The position numbers were made by a program, and so were the translations under genes. Of a DNA stretch of 64,000 bases, positions 1-11,228 are shown piece after piece; the stretch's first letter is position 1, and each line of letters starts with the position of its first letter. Origin of the DNA: Selaginella moellendorffii (lineage: Eukaryota > Streptophyta > Lycopodiopsida > Selaginellales > Selaginellaceae); the NCBI RefSeq assembly GCF_000143415.4, contig NW_003314377.1, forward strand, positions 76,240 through 140,239, written 5' to 3'. Below the pieces are notes generated by a model. The model saw only the letters and a list, made by a program, of their open reading frames with translations, did not search any database and had not been told where the DNA came from.

Positions 1-495
1 CCACCTAAGGGGCCGAGGTTATTCAAATAACCTCAGCCCCTCGGGTGGCCAAAGTGCCTGAGGTGGCCGGCTCGGGCTCAATCTCAGGCACTTTGGCCAC
101 CCGAGGGGCCAAGTTTATTCAAATAACCTCGGCCCCTTGGTGGCCAAAGTTCCCAAGGTGGCCAGCCTGGGCTTGACCTCGGGCACTTTGGCCACTTGAG
201 GGGCCGAGGTTATTCAAATAACCTCAAGGGGCCAAGGTTGAGCTCGAGTTGGCCACCTCGGGCACTTTAGCTGTCTGAGGAGCCAAGATTATTCAAATAA
301 CCTTGGCCTATCAGGCAGCCAATGTGCCCGAGGTTGAGCTTGGGCCTACCACCTTAGGCACTTTGGCTGCCCAAGCAGCCACTGAAGTGTTCAAGGTAGT
401 TGGCTTGAGCTCGACCTTGGGCACTTTAGGGGTTGGAGGGGCTGAGGTTATTTGAATAACCTCAGCCCCCTGGGCAACCAAACTGCCCAAGATGG
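1..495. repeat. Palindromic satellite, left array
   Basis: Tandem monomers of about 95 bp. Palindromic cores lie near 15-34, 111-130 and 206-225, each a variant of GAGGTTATTTGAATAACCTC. Between cores, CCAAAGTGCCCGAGG and its reverse complement alternate, so each monomer is dyad-symmetric and could extrude a cruciform. The array runs off the window edge and is matched by a longer array at 20290-21805. The short open frames through it are artefacts. Confidence 0.9.
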
Positions 496-583
496 AGTTT
501 GGGCCTACTTGATTTTTTTTTTCTCTTTGATTGTTTTAATTTCTTATTATCTTTATTTAGTTTGACTAACAAAATTTTTTCTC

Positions 584-1685
584 TTGCAGAAAAGAAAATT
601 TGTACTACACAAAAAAGTTGTTGGAGCAAAAAAGACACGAAAAGTTCAATTTAACACTAATGACAACATCACAATCGACATATCCATTAGCACATTAACA
701 AAAACATATTTACTTAGAGATCCATCACCTCCACCATCACCACCTCCACCATTGCCATCGCCACTTCCACCACCACCATCACCACCTCCATCATCACTAT
801 TGCTACCACCACTGCCACTATTGCCTCCACCTCCGCCGCCACCACCACCACCCCCACCATCACCACTACTACCTCCACTTTACTCCTCACTAGCCCACCA
901 CCAGCACAAATCTTTGAAGTTGGGCAATTTAATGGTGTTTATAGTAGGGAATCTAAGGTATAGTTTGGAGTTGAAAGATTTGTAGACCTTCTTGACAACG
1001 TGGTGGACAAGTGCTTCCAAAAGACTATTATGCCAACAAGGGAAAAAGTAGTTCACCAAACACTTGAGGCACTCAAGTGGCTAGGCCCTTGTGATTTGAT
1101 TAGAGAAATCCCCTTTTTTCGTTTGCAACAGACAAACCTTGTCCACACAACATCAAAATATATCAACTCAGATATATACAGCTTGTTCAAACAAAATGGC
1201 CATGCGATAAATATCAATATGTTTCTAGTTTCGTTTTGCAAGCCAGGAACAATGGAGATCTTTACTATCACAATGTCAGATTGTGAATAGCTAAGATCCT
1301 ATTTGGAGGAGGAAGTCCCTAGAATTTAATAACACACTTATTAGACATCCTAAGACTCGACAGCTTGTGAGGACAATATTCCAAACTATTGATGGTAACC
1401 ACTAATATAAGGCTTGGATGAAGTGTATCGAAGATCATTTTCTCAATGATCCCATCTACCATATCAACGTTCCAATCGGCATGTCTATGCAAGGGGACCT
1501 TTGGATGTCAACAAACTTATCTTGGCCTACCAAAAGATCAATGTGTAAGTTTTATAATTTTACCTCTAACTTGTAAGCGACTAATTTTTTTATTCTACTT
1601 TAGTCACTTAACCACACCTCCGACCATTTGGAAGAGTCTCATTCACAACCTCCATAAGTCCAATTCAAGATTTAGGGCTTGCTAG
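584..1685 (+). pseudogene. Degenerate repeat-encoded gene with proline-rich N-terminus
   Basis: A 133-residue frame (584-985) starts with a basic segment, then runs of PPPSPP and PPLPS encoded by CCACCA-type triplets. It is followed by frames at 1000-1290 (MPTREKVVHQTLEALKWLG...) and 1446-1685 broken by stops. The mirrored copy in the other arm (19112-20213, minus) preserves the same frames with substitutions, so this is an element-borne gene rather than chance. No domain is recognised. The family is unknown to me; it may be the coding part of whatever transposon formed the arms. Confidence 0.35.
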
Positions 1686-2069
1686 CTTTGAGAATGGCAT
1701 CCATGCCACTCAACCATTGCACTAGGTCCAAGTGCTCCACGTGTCTGATCCCATAACCAACACCACAAGGTACTACTGACATATCAGCTCATTATGTTAA
1801 GGCCATACCCATTCACCTTGGTGATACCGGTGGGCCAACACCACTTACATCACAGTCTTTTCTCTCAAAGACTGGGCCATCTGTCCATGAGTGATCATCT
1901 TAGATTCAACATCCTTAAGATGCCCACAGACATGGGGAATAGCCTTCCCAATATCCCTTTTGCAGCATTTGGGTGCTTTAGCCATGGGATTAAAGTGAGG
2001 TTTCATTGAGCCACACTAGATATCCAAGTAGGTAGTGCCACCCATACTTGGATTGGGAGCATTGACCAT

Positions 2070-2771
2070 TCAATCTCCCGGGGGAACTAGAGCTGGCTCT
2101 TGAACACTTCACCAAGTTACCTCGCTTGTTGGTCCATATTCACTCTAGCCTTGGACTTCCCAATGGTTATCTCATCACCCAATACTTAGGTATAGCCTTC
2201 TTGGGCTAAACTAACATTTCTTGGCCAAACTAGCTCTACTGAGGTTTAACCCCAACACTCTCCCTACTATACTTTTGGAACCCCTTGCAGCCCCCCCCCT
2301 AGGGGACAATCACTTTGGGCTTTCACCAACAGCCTTTATTAGTATTCGGACTGGGACTGGGACTTGAATTTGGACTTAGACTTGGACTCGGACTTGGTCT
2401 CGGTCTCGGACTCGGACTTGGACTTGGTCTCGGTCTCGGTCTCAGTTCCATTTCAGACTCCATCTTGGGTCCATCTCGGACTCCATCTTAGACTCCATCT
2501 CAGGTCCATCTCGGACTCCATCTTGGACTTCATCTTGAGTTTTCCATATGTCATGTGTTAGTCCTCTTGTGTCTCTTTTCTAGAGACTCACTTACTGCTT
2601 GTTTTGTGCTCATTCCTCGAGCCCTTCATTGGGAGTTTACTCCCACTCTCAACTTCTCAAGTTGGAGCTTTTAGTCCAAACATGTTACGCTTGTTTGGCT
2701 TTTGTTTCGGCCACTACCACATGGCACCCACTTTGGGGCCTAAGGATTTTATGTCTAACACAACTCCACTT
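2070..2771 (-). mobile_element. Solo-LTR-like segment related to the LTR-A family
   Basis: On the minus strand it contains the same landmarks as the LTR-A family at 35869-37017: a GAGTCC/GAGACC-type purine array (about 2350-2530), a G-run, and GGTTCCAAAAGTATAGTAGG. Divergence outside these landmarks is high and the ends are uncertain; TGTTAGACATAAAATCC is the likely start. The open frame of alternating D, L, S and V residues here is translation of the simple repeat. Confidence 0.5.
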
Positions 2772-3065
2772 TAACTTGTTTTGTCATGTTTAAATGCAAG
2801 CTTGGGCAATTTATTGTTCAAAAGTAAAACCTTATCCATGACATCAAACAACTTCAATTTTTAGCAGACTTGAGTGAGGATGACATCTGCCAACATTATG
2901 ATGATGATCTTGCAACACTTGTTCAGCACTCACACACTCGAAATGCCAGTATAACTTGGTTTAACAACCCAATCAATTTTATGCTCATTATATGGTGCAA
3001 AGTATATCTTTCCCTTTCATTTTATAAGGGCTTTTTTTAATTGTTTTGGTTTTTAAATTTTGGTG

Positions 3066-3343
3066 AAGGTCAAGCAAGATGCTTATGAACTTGTATATCC
3101 AGAGAAGAGTCAGGAAGAGTTCTCAGAACTAAGTTCATACAAATTAAGCACAAAATTCAACATGCAAATTCTTCAAAGTTAAAGAAACTAGGATATATTG
3201 CAAACAATTGTAGGCCGAAGGAGTGGCTAGAGACTATAGCCGAAATTTTTTCTCATGAATATAAGTTTCTTATCACACTTCATTTTTGTCAATTATGCAT
3301 ATTTACTTTTTGTAGTGAACAAAACTCCAGATGACATGATTTA
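3066..3343 (+). pseudogene. Unrecognised arm-encoded frame (left copy, broken)
   Basis: This is the mirror of a 90-residue frame at 17447-17719. A small indel near 3127 interrupts the left copy. The peptide begins VKVKQDAYELVYPEK and has no recognised domain. It starts just after a T-rich, AG-ending tract, so it may be an exon. Confidence 0.3.
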
Positions 3344-3511
3344 TAATATCACAAAATTGAAGCTTTAGTATAAGCAACAGATAGAGACTCTGGAGTTCCT
3401 TATTTTCTTCTTGTTGAATAGAGAGAAAGGACTACTAGAACTATTTGAGAACATGATGAAAAGGGTTGTCTACATCATGCAAACTATAAGTGAAGGTGAG
3501 AAGGTATGTGT

Positions 3512-3950
3512 CTGTAACTCATTCTTGAATCTATTATACATCCATATGTGCACATTTTCCAGAACCGCCACTGGGCAATTCCTATAGTGCTCAAGAAAAG
3601 TTTGTAAACCCATAGAGCCACTTATCTTGTCCAAGAAAAAGTAGCATATTAAACACCGAATGTATTAGCATTCTGTGCTTTCAAGTAGTCTTGCCATGTC
3701 AGGAGCAAAATCTTGCAAAAACATGTGGCATTGCTCTTGAAGCGTTGGAAGCAATCCCTATCTAATAACAAGATTTGGAATTTCATATATAGGGAGCTCT
3801 AATTCAACTTTACTAAAGCTCTTAGTAAAAAACGCATTATTATATGGAGGTGAAGGTAGAATGTTGGTAGAACTTGGGGATGGAGGTGGAGAATAATATA
3901 AAATGCTAGGGGGCTAAGTACAAGTAGTAGTGACTTTCCTTCGAGCCATT
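3512..3950 (-). pseudogene. Unrecognised arm-encoded frame starting MARRKVT (left copy)
   Basis: Minus-strand reading begins MARRKV and runs through a proline/serine-rich section to a segment resembling an ordinary globular protein. In-frame stops interrupt both this copy and the mirrored copy at 16834-17270. No family recognised. Confidence 0.25.
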
Positions 3951-4548
3951 TCAATACAAACTTCTAAGGAGCTCAAGGAAAACAAAAAAACTACAATGAC
4001 TATAACTTTTCTAGATAGTTTATATACTACGGGAATGAGATTTATTTATTATAACACTAACAATACTCATATTCTTTAAATGTCAGTTTTGGAAATGAGG
4101 CTTCATAATCATAGCTTGCTTGTAAACATAAGAGCTTCTAGAATTTTAGATTATCGCATATACACATGCTTTATCATTATAATAAAATCCTACTTTACTA
4201 CACATATATTCTTTTCTACACATGCCAAATGTTTAGGGAAATAGACTGCAAGGAAATATAAAGCACATTATAGTGGCAGAGCACATTGGCACGTTACCAT
4301 TCCCTTATATGAGATTTCAGTCTTAGAAATATAGATAAAGTTGATTCTTTGATGTAATATTACTTTTGAGTCTTTTGAAAGATTTCGATTTCTTTTATTA
4401 TTATTCACAAACAACTCTCAAAAACTTTTAATGAGGATTCACTGCAAAAATATATCTTGGTCTTATCATATGAGAGGATTGTGATATAAGTAGGCAACAA
4501 AGTTTTTATTATGAATTAATATTTAAATTACAAATATCATGAAAAGTG

Positions 4549-4815
4549 TTATGGAGTAGATTTTTTGGTGCTTTCCATCGTGTTGTTCATTTCTTCATTT
4601 CTTTTACTTTGGACTATTGTTTTAAAAGTAACAGGAGCATTTTTATCAATCATGATAGTGGTCTTCACATTCTCAAATAAGTAATAAAGACTAGAAGTGT
4701 AATATAGAGATTGTGGTAATGAAACAAAATTAGCATTCTCACATTCCTTTGCACTATAATTTTTATTCATAGATATTGGATTTTCCTTGATTCCCATCTT
4801 CTCAAGAACCCTCAA
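4549..4815 (-). CDS. 88-residue arm-encoded ORF (left copy)
   Basis: Intact frame starting MRVLEKMGIKENP and rich in K, N and S. The inverted copy at 15958-16224 encodes the same protein with only a few changes and no frame break, which hints at an exon or small protein of the element. A segment reading VSLPQSLYYTSSLYYLFE weakly resembles ISLPNSPYYTPCDHFSE in the small ORF at 22803-23030. Function unknown. Confidence 0.35.
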   Translation of the reverse strand: MRVLEKMGIKENPISMNKNYSAKECENANFVSLPQSLYYTSSLYYLFENVKTTIMIDKNAPVTFKTIVQSKRNEEMNNTMESTKKSTP

Positions 4816-5009
4816 AAATCTTTTGAATGAAGGAAAAGTATCTACAACAATAAAAATATTTAAAGTATTTAATCAAATCAAAATATAACAGCTGTAACAA
4901 TAGTCATAATAAAATAATATAGCTTTATAAAAGATAGATTTTTATGAACTTTGTCTTTTCTAAACAATTCAATCTTATAGAAACTTTTAACTCAAATATT
5001 TACGTATTT

Positions 5010-5770
5010 ACGCTTCTCCCATGTAGAGACAAGGCTGGGCTCACGACGCTCTTGGACAGGCAAACGATTTACAGTGGTATGTACCATTCCCAGAGGCTGC
5101 TTATCACTTCCAGTGACTTCGATCGGGACGAAGAAGGCACGACATTGGAGCAAGTTGTTTTCCGAAAGCTGCAAGACTGGACACTCTCCAGCATGTTTGG
5201 CTCAAAGCTGGTAGGCAAGTGCCCGCTTGCAACTACAAGTAGTGTCTATCTGGAGCTGGAGAAGAGCTTGGCGAAGCACTTGGCTGGAGATCTCAGCGAA
5301 GAAACAGGCATCAACTTCGCGGACAGTCGTGTTTTCAGTCTCAGCCCTGCTCCAAGTCGGGTGCTCGCGTCCTCTTCACGCTCTCTTTTTCTGGCACACA
5401 CAGCGAGCTTGATCTCGGCATCACTTGGACAGCCCCGGTGGATTGGTCTCCGGCTCGGGCTCAGTTCTACACAAGCTGGTCCTTGGCTGGCAGCGGGAAT
5501 GCAAGGGGATCCATCGTCATTTCGTTTCGGGCAAATGATGGTTCTTCCCGGGACTGTTACTCTCCAGGCATCGAGGCAGCCGAGGATGATACCGAGGTAT
5601 GTTCGTTTGTATGGCCACACGCTACAGGTTTCGTCGGATTGCTGAAACGTGGAGTTTTGGGGCTGATGAGATTCACACCAGCAGAAGATCGCAAAGCTCC
5701 TGCGGCTGTGGAGATTGCTCTGCGAGTTTCTATTGCAACCCAGGCCATAACTCTTGACGATCCATTACCA
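5010..5770 (+). pseudogene. PIG-T (GPI transamidase subunit) pseudogene, copy 1
   Basis: The frame encodes the middle of PIG-T/Gpi16, the GPI-transamidase subunit of the ER membrane. It shows LLPCRDKAGLTTLLDRQ, YHSQRLLIT, a WTLSSMFGSKLVGKCPLA segment and SVYLELEKSLAKHL, later AGSGNARGSIVISFRAND in another frame. It is nearly identical to the reversed copy at 54536-55690 and shares its 13-bp deletion (before HSELDLG), which throws the downstream part out of frame. The 5' end is cut by the inverted-repeat arm and the 3' end stops at ITLDD, before the C-terminal membrane segment. It is a dead fragment; family assignment rests on conserved motifs known from plant PIG-T. Confidence 0.8.
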
Positions 5771-5934
5771 CGATGATCGATTCACAACCCAAGAGGGGGC
5801 TTTGCCAAGGACGAAACGCCGAGCAGCACGAATGCGGGGGATAATCTCATCTGGTGGGCGATCTAACAAAAACGCCATGGATTTCGCAAAGACCCCTGTC
5901 ATATGGTTCAAGTACATGGTATGATTTTTTTATT

Positions 5935-6062
5935 ACGGGAACCCGGTTGCTGAGATGATGGCTATCAGGTAAGTGTAGAGGTAAACCGTTGTAGAAGACC
6001 CGGGTTCGATGCCGAAGGGTCCACTCAACAAGGACTTTTATGCAAAAAATTTTCTAAATAAA
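5935..6062 (+). repeat. tRNA-derived SINE-like sequence
   Basis: A box-B match, GGTTCGATGCC (about 6001-6011), follows a box-A-like TTGCTGAGATGATGG (about 5951-5965) at tRNA-like spacing. The segment ends near an A-rich tail, AAAAAATTTTC. Stem pairing is too poor for a working tRNA. An inverted copy lies at 54236-54360 as part of the same duplicated block. Confidence 0.35.
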
Positions 6063-6306
6063 AAGCCATTATTCTGGTTCGCCATGTGAGCTATATACAG
6101 GAGCAAGTGGTTCGGATTGAAACCAATCCGACAGCTACTAAAATCCCACTATGTTAATATTAGTATACAGCTGTACACTTGGCCCTCACATCATCCCCTC
6201 CTTTCGGAATAATGAAAGACCATCAGGGTTTTCTTGTAGACGGGCTTAGATCTGGAGGAACATCAGAAGGAGGCATTGGCGGATCTATAGGTGGTATTAA
6301 CTACTC

Positions 6307-7353
6307 CTAATCCCTTTGTATAAAGCATTTCAACCGTTGCACATGCATAATTTCTGGAGAATTAGCCTGTTGGACGTCATGCTGAACCTCATAAACTTGT
6401 GGTCCAACTTGCCGCAACACCTGATACGGTCCTTTCCACTGGGCAAGAAGTCCGTTAGATAAACCATGTACTGTAAGATGGGGAAAACAAACTAACACCA
6501 AATCATCTATTTTGTACTCCACAGGTGGATAATGATGGGAGTTGTAGCACTATTATTGTCCCACTTGTATGCAGCCTAAGTGTTCAGCAAACTCTGCTCG
6601 AACAAGTGGAAGAATGCTTGTCAAATACTGATCCCACGACTTAGCATCGGTAGCTCGTGGCAATTGCGACGGTAAACCCAGCTCCGTTGGTAATATTGGA
6701 TCATGACCATATAAGAGTTTATATGATGAAGCACTAATAGAACTCTACACCCCTGTGATATATGTATACCGAAGAGATGGCAAATAACCATCCTAATCCA
6801 AATGTTGAAAGTTCACATACTTTGCAATCATCCTTTTAAATGTCTAAATGAGCCATTCCTCTAAACTGTCTAATTATGGATGATAAGCACTCGTGAAAGT
6901 GTGGCATATCCCCAACCAAGACGACAAAAAATGAAATGCTTGAGCTATAAATATGCAACCATTATCCGAAAGAATCTGCTCTGGACAAGAATGCTCGAAC
7001 ACCACTCGATTAAGGAGGAAGTATCCAAAAACAATTGCAAAGGTGTTAGCAAGAGCACCAACTTCCACCCAATGAGTCAAGTAGTTAAAAGCAATAATAA
7101 CATACTCATTGCCAACAGTCGACTGTGGAAAAGGTCCCATAAGATCAAATTCCACTAACTCAAACGGACGGGAAACTGTAATTGACTCCAACCGTCCTTC
7201 CACGACACGCAGGGGAATATTATGAGCTTGGCACCAAACGCAGCTATGTACATACCGGATAACATCACGTCGCATCTCCAACCAGTAGAAAAACCTACGC
7301 AACTTCTCAGTTACACGATGATGTCCCATATGCCCACCTAGCAGTACGACCAA
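6307..7353 (-). pseudogene. Gypsy integrase remnant
   Basis: The 6874-7353 frame begins GGHMGHHRVTEKLRRFFYW and has CVWCQAH, the HHCC zinc-binding region of integrase. It continues into the catalytic core (FDLMGPFPQST, ILSDNG, TFTSAYHP). The 6307-6522 frame encodes an integrase C-terminal-like segment (VCFPHLTVHGLSNGLLAQWKGPYQVL). The stretch between them is broken by stops. Confidence 0.8.
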
Positions 7354-7450
7354 TGAAGTTCTTCTGCTTCACTAATGAAGTGACAGCAACATGATCACCT
7401 TCAAATAATGTCCGAGAACCATGTAGATATGCATGAAGTTTCTCAAAACC

Positions 7451-8569
7451 TCAGAGTGCTGCTAAACACTCCTCTATTGTGGAGTAGTTCATCTCCACTG
7501 GTTGTAATATACAGCTTATATACACAATGGGATGGCACTGACCAAGCACACTTGAGCTTTCTTGCATCAACACTCCTTCAACACCAATGTTAGAAGCATC
7601 CACGCGCAAAATAAAAGGTCGAGTATAGTCAGGATATGCCAAAACCAGAGGAGTCGTCAATAGCTCTTTGAGATCCACAAATGCCCACTCACAATCCGGA
7701 GACTAAATGAAAGATGACGTTGATAACTTCAGCAATGCTCGCAATGGTGTAGTGCAATCAAAAATATGATCCACAAAGCGACCGAGATACTGCACTTTGC
7801 CCAAGAAGCACTGCACATCATTTACACACTTCAGAGTAGGGAACTTTAGAACAGCCACAAGTTTGTCAAGATCAATTTGCAAACCCTCACGAGAAATATG
7901 GTACCTAAGATAAGTTGTGTCCTTGGAACTAAACATGCAGTTTGACCGCTTTAGCTTTGAACTAACGTCCCGTAGCCAATCCAACACTTTACGAACATGA
8001 TGAACATGCTCCTCCCACGTCCCCTCTGAGTGGATCAAGACATTATCAATGAAGTTAGAAATCACCTCCGGCATATCACAAAGAACCTCATGCATCATCC
8101 GTTAGAAAGTTGCTGGAGCATTGTTCAAACCAAACGGCATCACTAAGAACTTATACAATCCAAATGGTATATGAAAAGTAGTCTTAAGAATATCTTCTTT
8201 AGCCATTGGTACTTGTCAGTACCCAGAAGCAAGATCTAGCTTGGTGAACTAACAACTTCGCTTTAGAAAATCCAAGAGATCAGCAGTGTGAGGAAGAGGG
8301 TACACATCTGGGATCGTCACTTCATTTAATAGATGATAGTCGATGCAAAAACGAATACTCCCATCAAACTTCGTCACAAGATAAAGTTCACATGCCCAAG
8401 GACTTTGCGACTTCCAAACAACACCCTTCTCTAACATTTTCTTAAACATTTGCATGTAAAATCTTGATCTCTTTGGGTGACCGACGACGAATAGAAACCT
8501 TGATTGGACGAGCATCCCTATTTGGAATCGGATGACATATGGCAATCTTGGCCCCAGACGATATGTCAA
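7451..8569 (-). pseudogene. Gypsy reverse transcriptase and RNase H remnant
   Basis: Three overlapping frames cover RT and RNase H. WACELYLVTKFDGSIRFCID matches the RT fingers, and RNase H shows YTRPFILRVDASNIGVEGVL. The catalytic box normally read Y-x-D-D is FIDN here, so the enzyme is inactive even where the frame is open. Stops between about 8100 and 8250 break the palm region. Confidence 0.85.
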
Positions 8570-9218
8570 AGTAAAAGAGATCAGAATACTCCTTCATCAG
8601 CCGGTCAACTACTGCAACACAAAGATTGTCGAAAGGATTGGAAAAGGGAAGAGAAGAACAAGACGGAAATATAGGAGGAAATAGTGGGGGAACAAAAGTA
8701 ATGGAAGCAAAGGTAAAAGTAGAGGGATGAAGAAGTATAGAAGTGAGAGGAAGGGATGAAATATAAGGAAGTATAAAACAAGGGGAAAAAGCCTCAAAGT
8801 CACACTTGGCATGATTGCACTGCAACCAATCCATACCAAGGATGAGGTCAAAACCTTGACTCGGCACCACCCGCAAGAACTGCAACTCAAGCTCGAGATT
8901 GCCCACATGCACAACCAAGTCCGCCTCATCCCGTGCACATGCATGTGTATGGCCGTTGCCATAAAGAATGAAAACTGGTTCCACTACACAATGCAAGTGT
9001 AAATGGCAACATGTGGCAACAGGTCGAGCAATAGAAGATAAACTCAAACTTGTGTCAATCAACATGGAGAGAATAATAGGAGACCTCTTGTTATAAAAAT
9101 GAGCTTGGAAAGTAAACACTGGATGAACCGGTGCTAAATAAACCCCTTCATGATACTCCCGAAAGAAAGATGGAAGGGTCACTGAATTATTCGCACAAGG
9201 TCCCTCCATTACTCGCAC
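8570..9218 (-). pseudogene. Gypsy protease-region remnant
   Basis: The long frame starting at 9218 contains LSMLIDTSLSLSSIARPV, where an aspartic protease would have D-T-G/S-A; only D-T-S remains recognisable. Downstream FDLILGMDWL is the standard gypsy linker. A hydrophobic, low-complexity stretch precedes the RT start. Confidence 0.7.
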
Positions 9219-9337
9219 GACTCCTCATTTCCTAGATGCATTGCAGTGTCTAGACCTTCCACTACAGCAGCACCAACAGGATGTTGTTGATGCCAAGGTT
9301 TCCACCCAGAAAATGCAGGTCGCCAATCCAAAAAACA

Positions 9338-9523
9338 CTAACAACACCGATAAATATGCCCAACTTCATCACATGCCCAATAGCGAACGTCACGGCCACG
9401 ACCACATCCTCGCCCTTGTCCTTGGACTCGAGCAACAGCAGCATCAACCTCCATTGGAACAGGACTATCGCCTATAGGAAAAAGAGCAAAAGGACGGGCA
9501 GCGAGAAGTGGAAGAGGGGACAT
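9338..9523 (-). pseudogene. Gypsy gag zinc-knuckle remnant
   Basis: A short frame ends RYWACDEVGHIYRCC, the CCHC knuckle of gag with its first cysteine replaced by tyrosine. A glycine/arginine-rich GQGRGCGRGRD precedes it, as expected for a nucleocapsid-like region. Confidence 0.55.
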
Positions 9524-9544
9524 CTCATAACATTGTGCTAAGCA

Positions 9545-9677
9545 AAGAACTACCCCACTTGTCGGTCTGTATTCACTTTAGCTTTGGACTTCCCAATGGT
9601 CATCCCATCACCTAACAGCTGGGTATGGCATTCCTAAGCCAAACTGGCTCCACTGGGATCCAACCCCACCCCTGCAG
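9545..9677 (-). mobile_element. Fragment of the arm-type LTR
   Basis: Matches 2120-2290 in the left arm (TTGGACTTCCCAATGGT, then CATCACC, then CAACCCCA...), so it is a scrap of the LTR-A-related segment in the same orientation as in the left arm. It abuts the decayed gypsy element on one side and the duplicated block on the other. Confidence 0.5.
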
Positions 9678-9691
9678 CCTTCAATAGGACA

Positions 9692-9985
9692 ATGTATTCA
9701 ACAATTTTGCATGCCAAGAAATTGAGTAAATTTTGTTTAACTGGTAAGCTTGACTACACCAGTACCCATTGTGGAGTCACCAATGCAAAATTCTATGAGG
9801 CTAAAGGTGTTGGTTCTATTTTCATTGAGATTAACAAATGGCACTATACACATGTCCCAGAAATACAAGAAAATTTCTTATCTATGAGAAGCCTTACTGA
9901 TACTAGTCTTCAATTTTCTGGAGATCAACACAGTATTACTTTTTATTTTGATGTGGTCAAGGTGATGCATAGTACCTATATATAA
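9692..9985 (+). pseudogene. Ty1/copia pre-integrase fragment
   Basis: The peptide runs GVGSIFIEINKWHYTHVPEI then QENFLSMRSLTDTSLQF, recalling the copia stretch in which a G-x-G-x-I motif precedes a leucine-rich N-L-L-S-x-x-x-L segment just before the integrase zinc finger. No neighbouring copia domains exist. It is a short captured or residual fragment. Confidence 0.5.
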
Positions 9986-10740
9986 GTTTGATGCTATTTT
10001 AATGCCTCTCCTTATCAAAGAATCTAACTGGTTCTAGCATAAAAAGTATGGAAGTAGAAATGTCACATACACTTTGGGATTGCTTGCTGATCCTCTCTCC
10101 CACCTCTTATTGGTTATGGACAAGATCAGGCTTTTTTCACATTAAAGCCTTAATGTTATGAAAGATCAGTAGTCCAGTGGTGCCTTGGTTCGAGCTATGC
10201 AAAAGAATATTTGTGATAGTTACTCATTTTATGCCCTAGATAGCACTTGAAAGTTCGTGGCATTTGGTGCGGTGACAACTGGGACGCTTCCAGATAGAAC
10301 AGAAAGTGGTAGTTCTGCACCATCAAACTCCTGCTGCTCTCACTAGCAATAATCAAGAGGCACGAGAGATTTAGTTCTCCTGTGGCAGATCAATGCGGGG
10401 GTGATCCTAGGGAACTGTAATCACCCCTTTGGCGCTTGTCAAAAGCCTCGACCACGCTCTTGCTGAGAAAGTGTTAAAGCTGACAGTGAGGGTGGCGTCC
10501 TCCTTCGCATAAACCTTTCATGTAGACACCATGGAAGTCTGGCTAGTAAATATCCTTGATGCCAAGAATCGGGGTGATTTTTGGGTGCTAAAATCGGGAG
10601 GAGTATCAAGCTCGGGCAGGACGGCAGTCTCTCCGAGAAAAAGCGGGCTTGTTTGATTCCCCCAAACCCACCAGGCACATGGAGAACTTCGTCCACTTGA
10701 GCTGCCTGAGGATGGAATTGCCTGTTCGTGACAGGAATGG

Positions 10741-11226
10741 ATGGTGAATGTGTGGCGTCGATGCTCCAAGCACAGCCCTGAACCTGGAAAGATCACACCG
10801 AAAGCTTACAAAGTCTACTTCTCTGGAAGTTCATACCTCTCAACCTTGGTCCCTGAAAACGTATCCCGCCGCCAAGGCACCAAACACAAGGTCAGCGTCG
10901 AGAAAGCTAGACTGCGAGGAGGAGGAGGAGGAGCGACAGGAGGAGCGCCTGCGATTGATCATGTCTTGTCAATGGAATCAGACGAGACAAGAGAGGCTGG
11001 AGCCGCCGCTGCGCCGACAGGCCAGGAAATGGACTATCACAGCTGCTGCAGTCTCCAGCTTGCCCACGTCAATCTGCGCAAGGCTGAGGTGCTCCAGCGT
11101 CGCAATGCCAGAGCATCCGCATTGATGATCGACGATGATTCAGTATTTGGCTTGCAAGTATTTACAAATATCGGGAAGAGAATCGAACCCGAAACGTTTG
11201 TTTTGGGAGACCGATGTCCTAAATGA
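10741..11226 (+). CDS. Unrecognised 161-residue ORF (copy 1)
   Basis: Open frame MVNVWRRCSKHSPE... with a glycine run (RGGGGGATGGAPA) and no recognised domain. The copy at 53694-54179 keeps the frame with a few amino-acid changes. Opposite-strand frames are about as long, and the minus strand shows a leucine-spaced GIATLEHLSLAQIDVGKLE, so the true coding strand, if any, is uncertain. Confidence 0.2.
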   Translation: MVNVWRRCSKHSPEPGKITPKAYKVYFSGSSYLSTLVPENVSRRQGTKHKVSVEKARLRGGGGGATGGAPAIDHVLSMESDETREAGAAAAPTGQEMDYHSCCSLQLAHVNLRKAEVLQRRNARASALMIDDDSVFGLQVFTNIGKRIEPETFVLGDRCPK

Positions 11227-11228
11227 CT

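Larger units (their letters stand above)
1..5009 (+). repeat. Left arm of a long inverted repeat
   Basis: The whole stretch recurs in inverse orientation at 15770-20686, with scattered substitutions and small indels; mirrored open frames keep a nearly constant coordinate sum (about 20797 falling to 20773). Similarity stops at about 5009, in an AAATATTTAC-type sequence, and the next base begins the PIG-T copy. The arm carries satellite, a proline-rich frame, an LTR-like segment and three more weak frames. It could be a fold-back transposon, two opposite insertions of one element, or an inverted segmental duplication; the sequence does not decide. Confidence 0.85.
6084..9540 (-). mobile_element. 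Highly decayed Ty3/gypsy retrotransposon
   Basis: Minus-strand fragments occur in gypsy order: gag zinc knuckle, protease, reverse transcriptase, RNase H, integrase, with many stops and frameshifts. The pol end is followed on the minus strand by a purine tract (GAAAGGAGGGGATGA) and then TGTGAGGGCC, a plausible 3' LTR start at about 6193. That LTR is truncated at about 6084 within duplicated sequence, and no matching 5' LTR is seen. The element is old and non-functional, in contrast to the chromovirus at 35869-43782. Confidence 0.85.
9678..11228 (+). repeat. Duplicated block, first copy
   Basis: About 1.55 kb repeated in direct orientation at 52614-54178 with few differences. It contains a copia scrap, then GC-richer DNA with a 161-residue frame. 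In both places PIG-T sequence lies nearby but in different relative order, so block and PIG-T fragment probably travelled together and were then rearranged. Confidence 0.85.

Noticed and set aside
2364-2561. Open frame of alternating D, L, S and V residues (also 18218-18482 in the other arm)
   Set aside because: Translation of the GGACTC/GGACTT-type simple repeat of an LTR-like segment.
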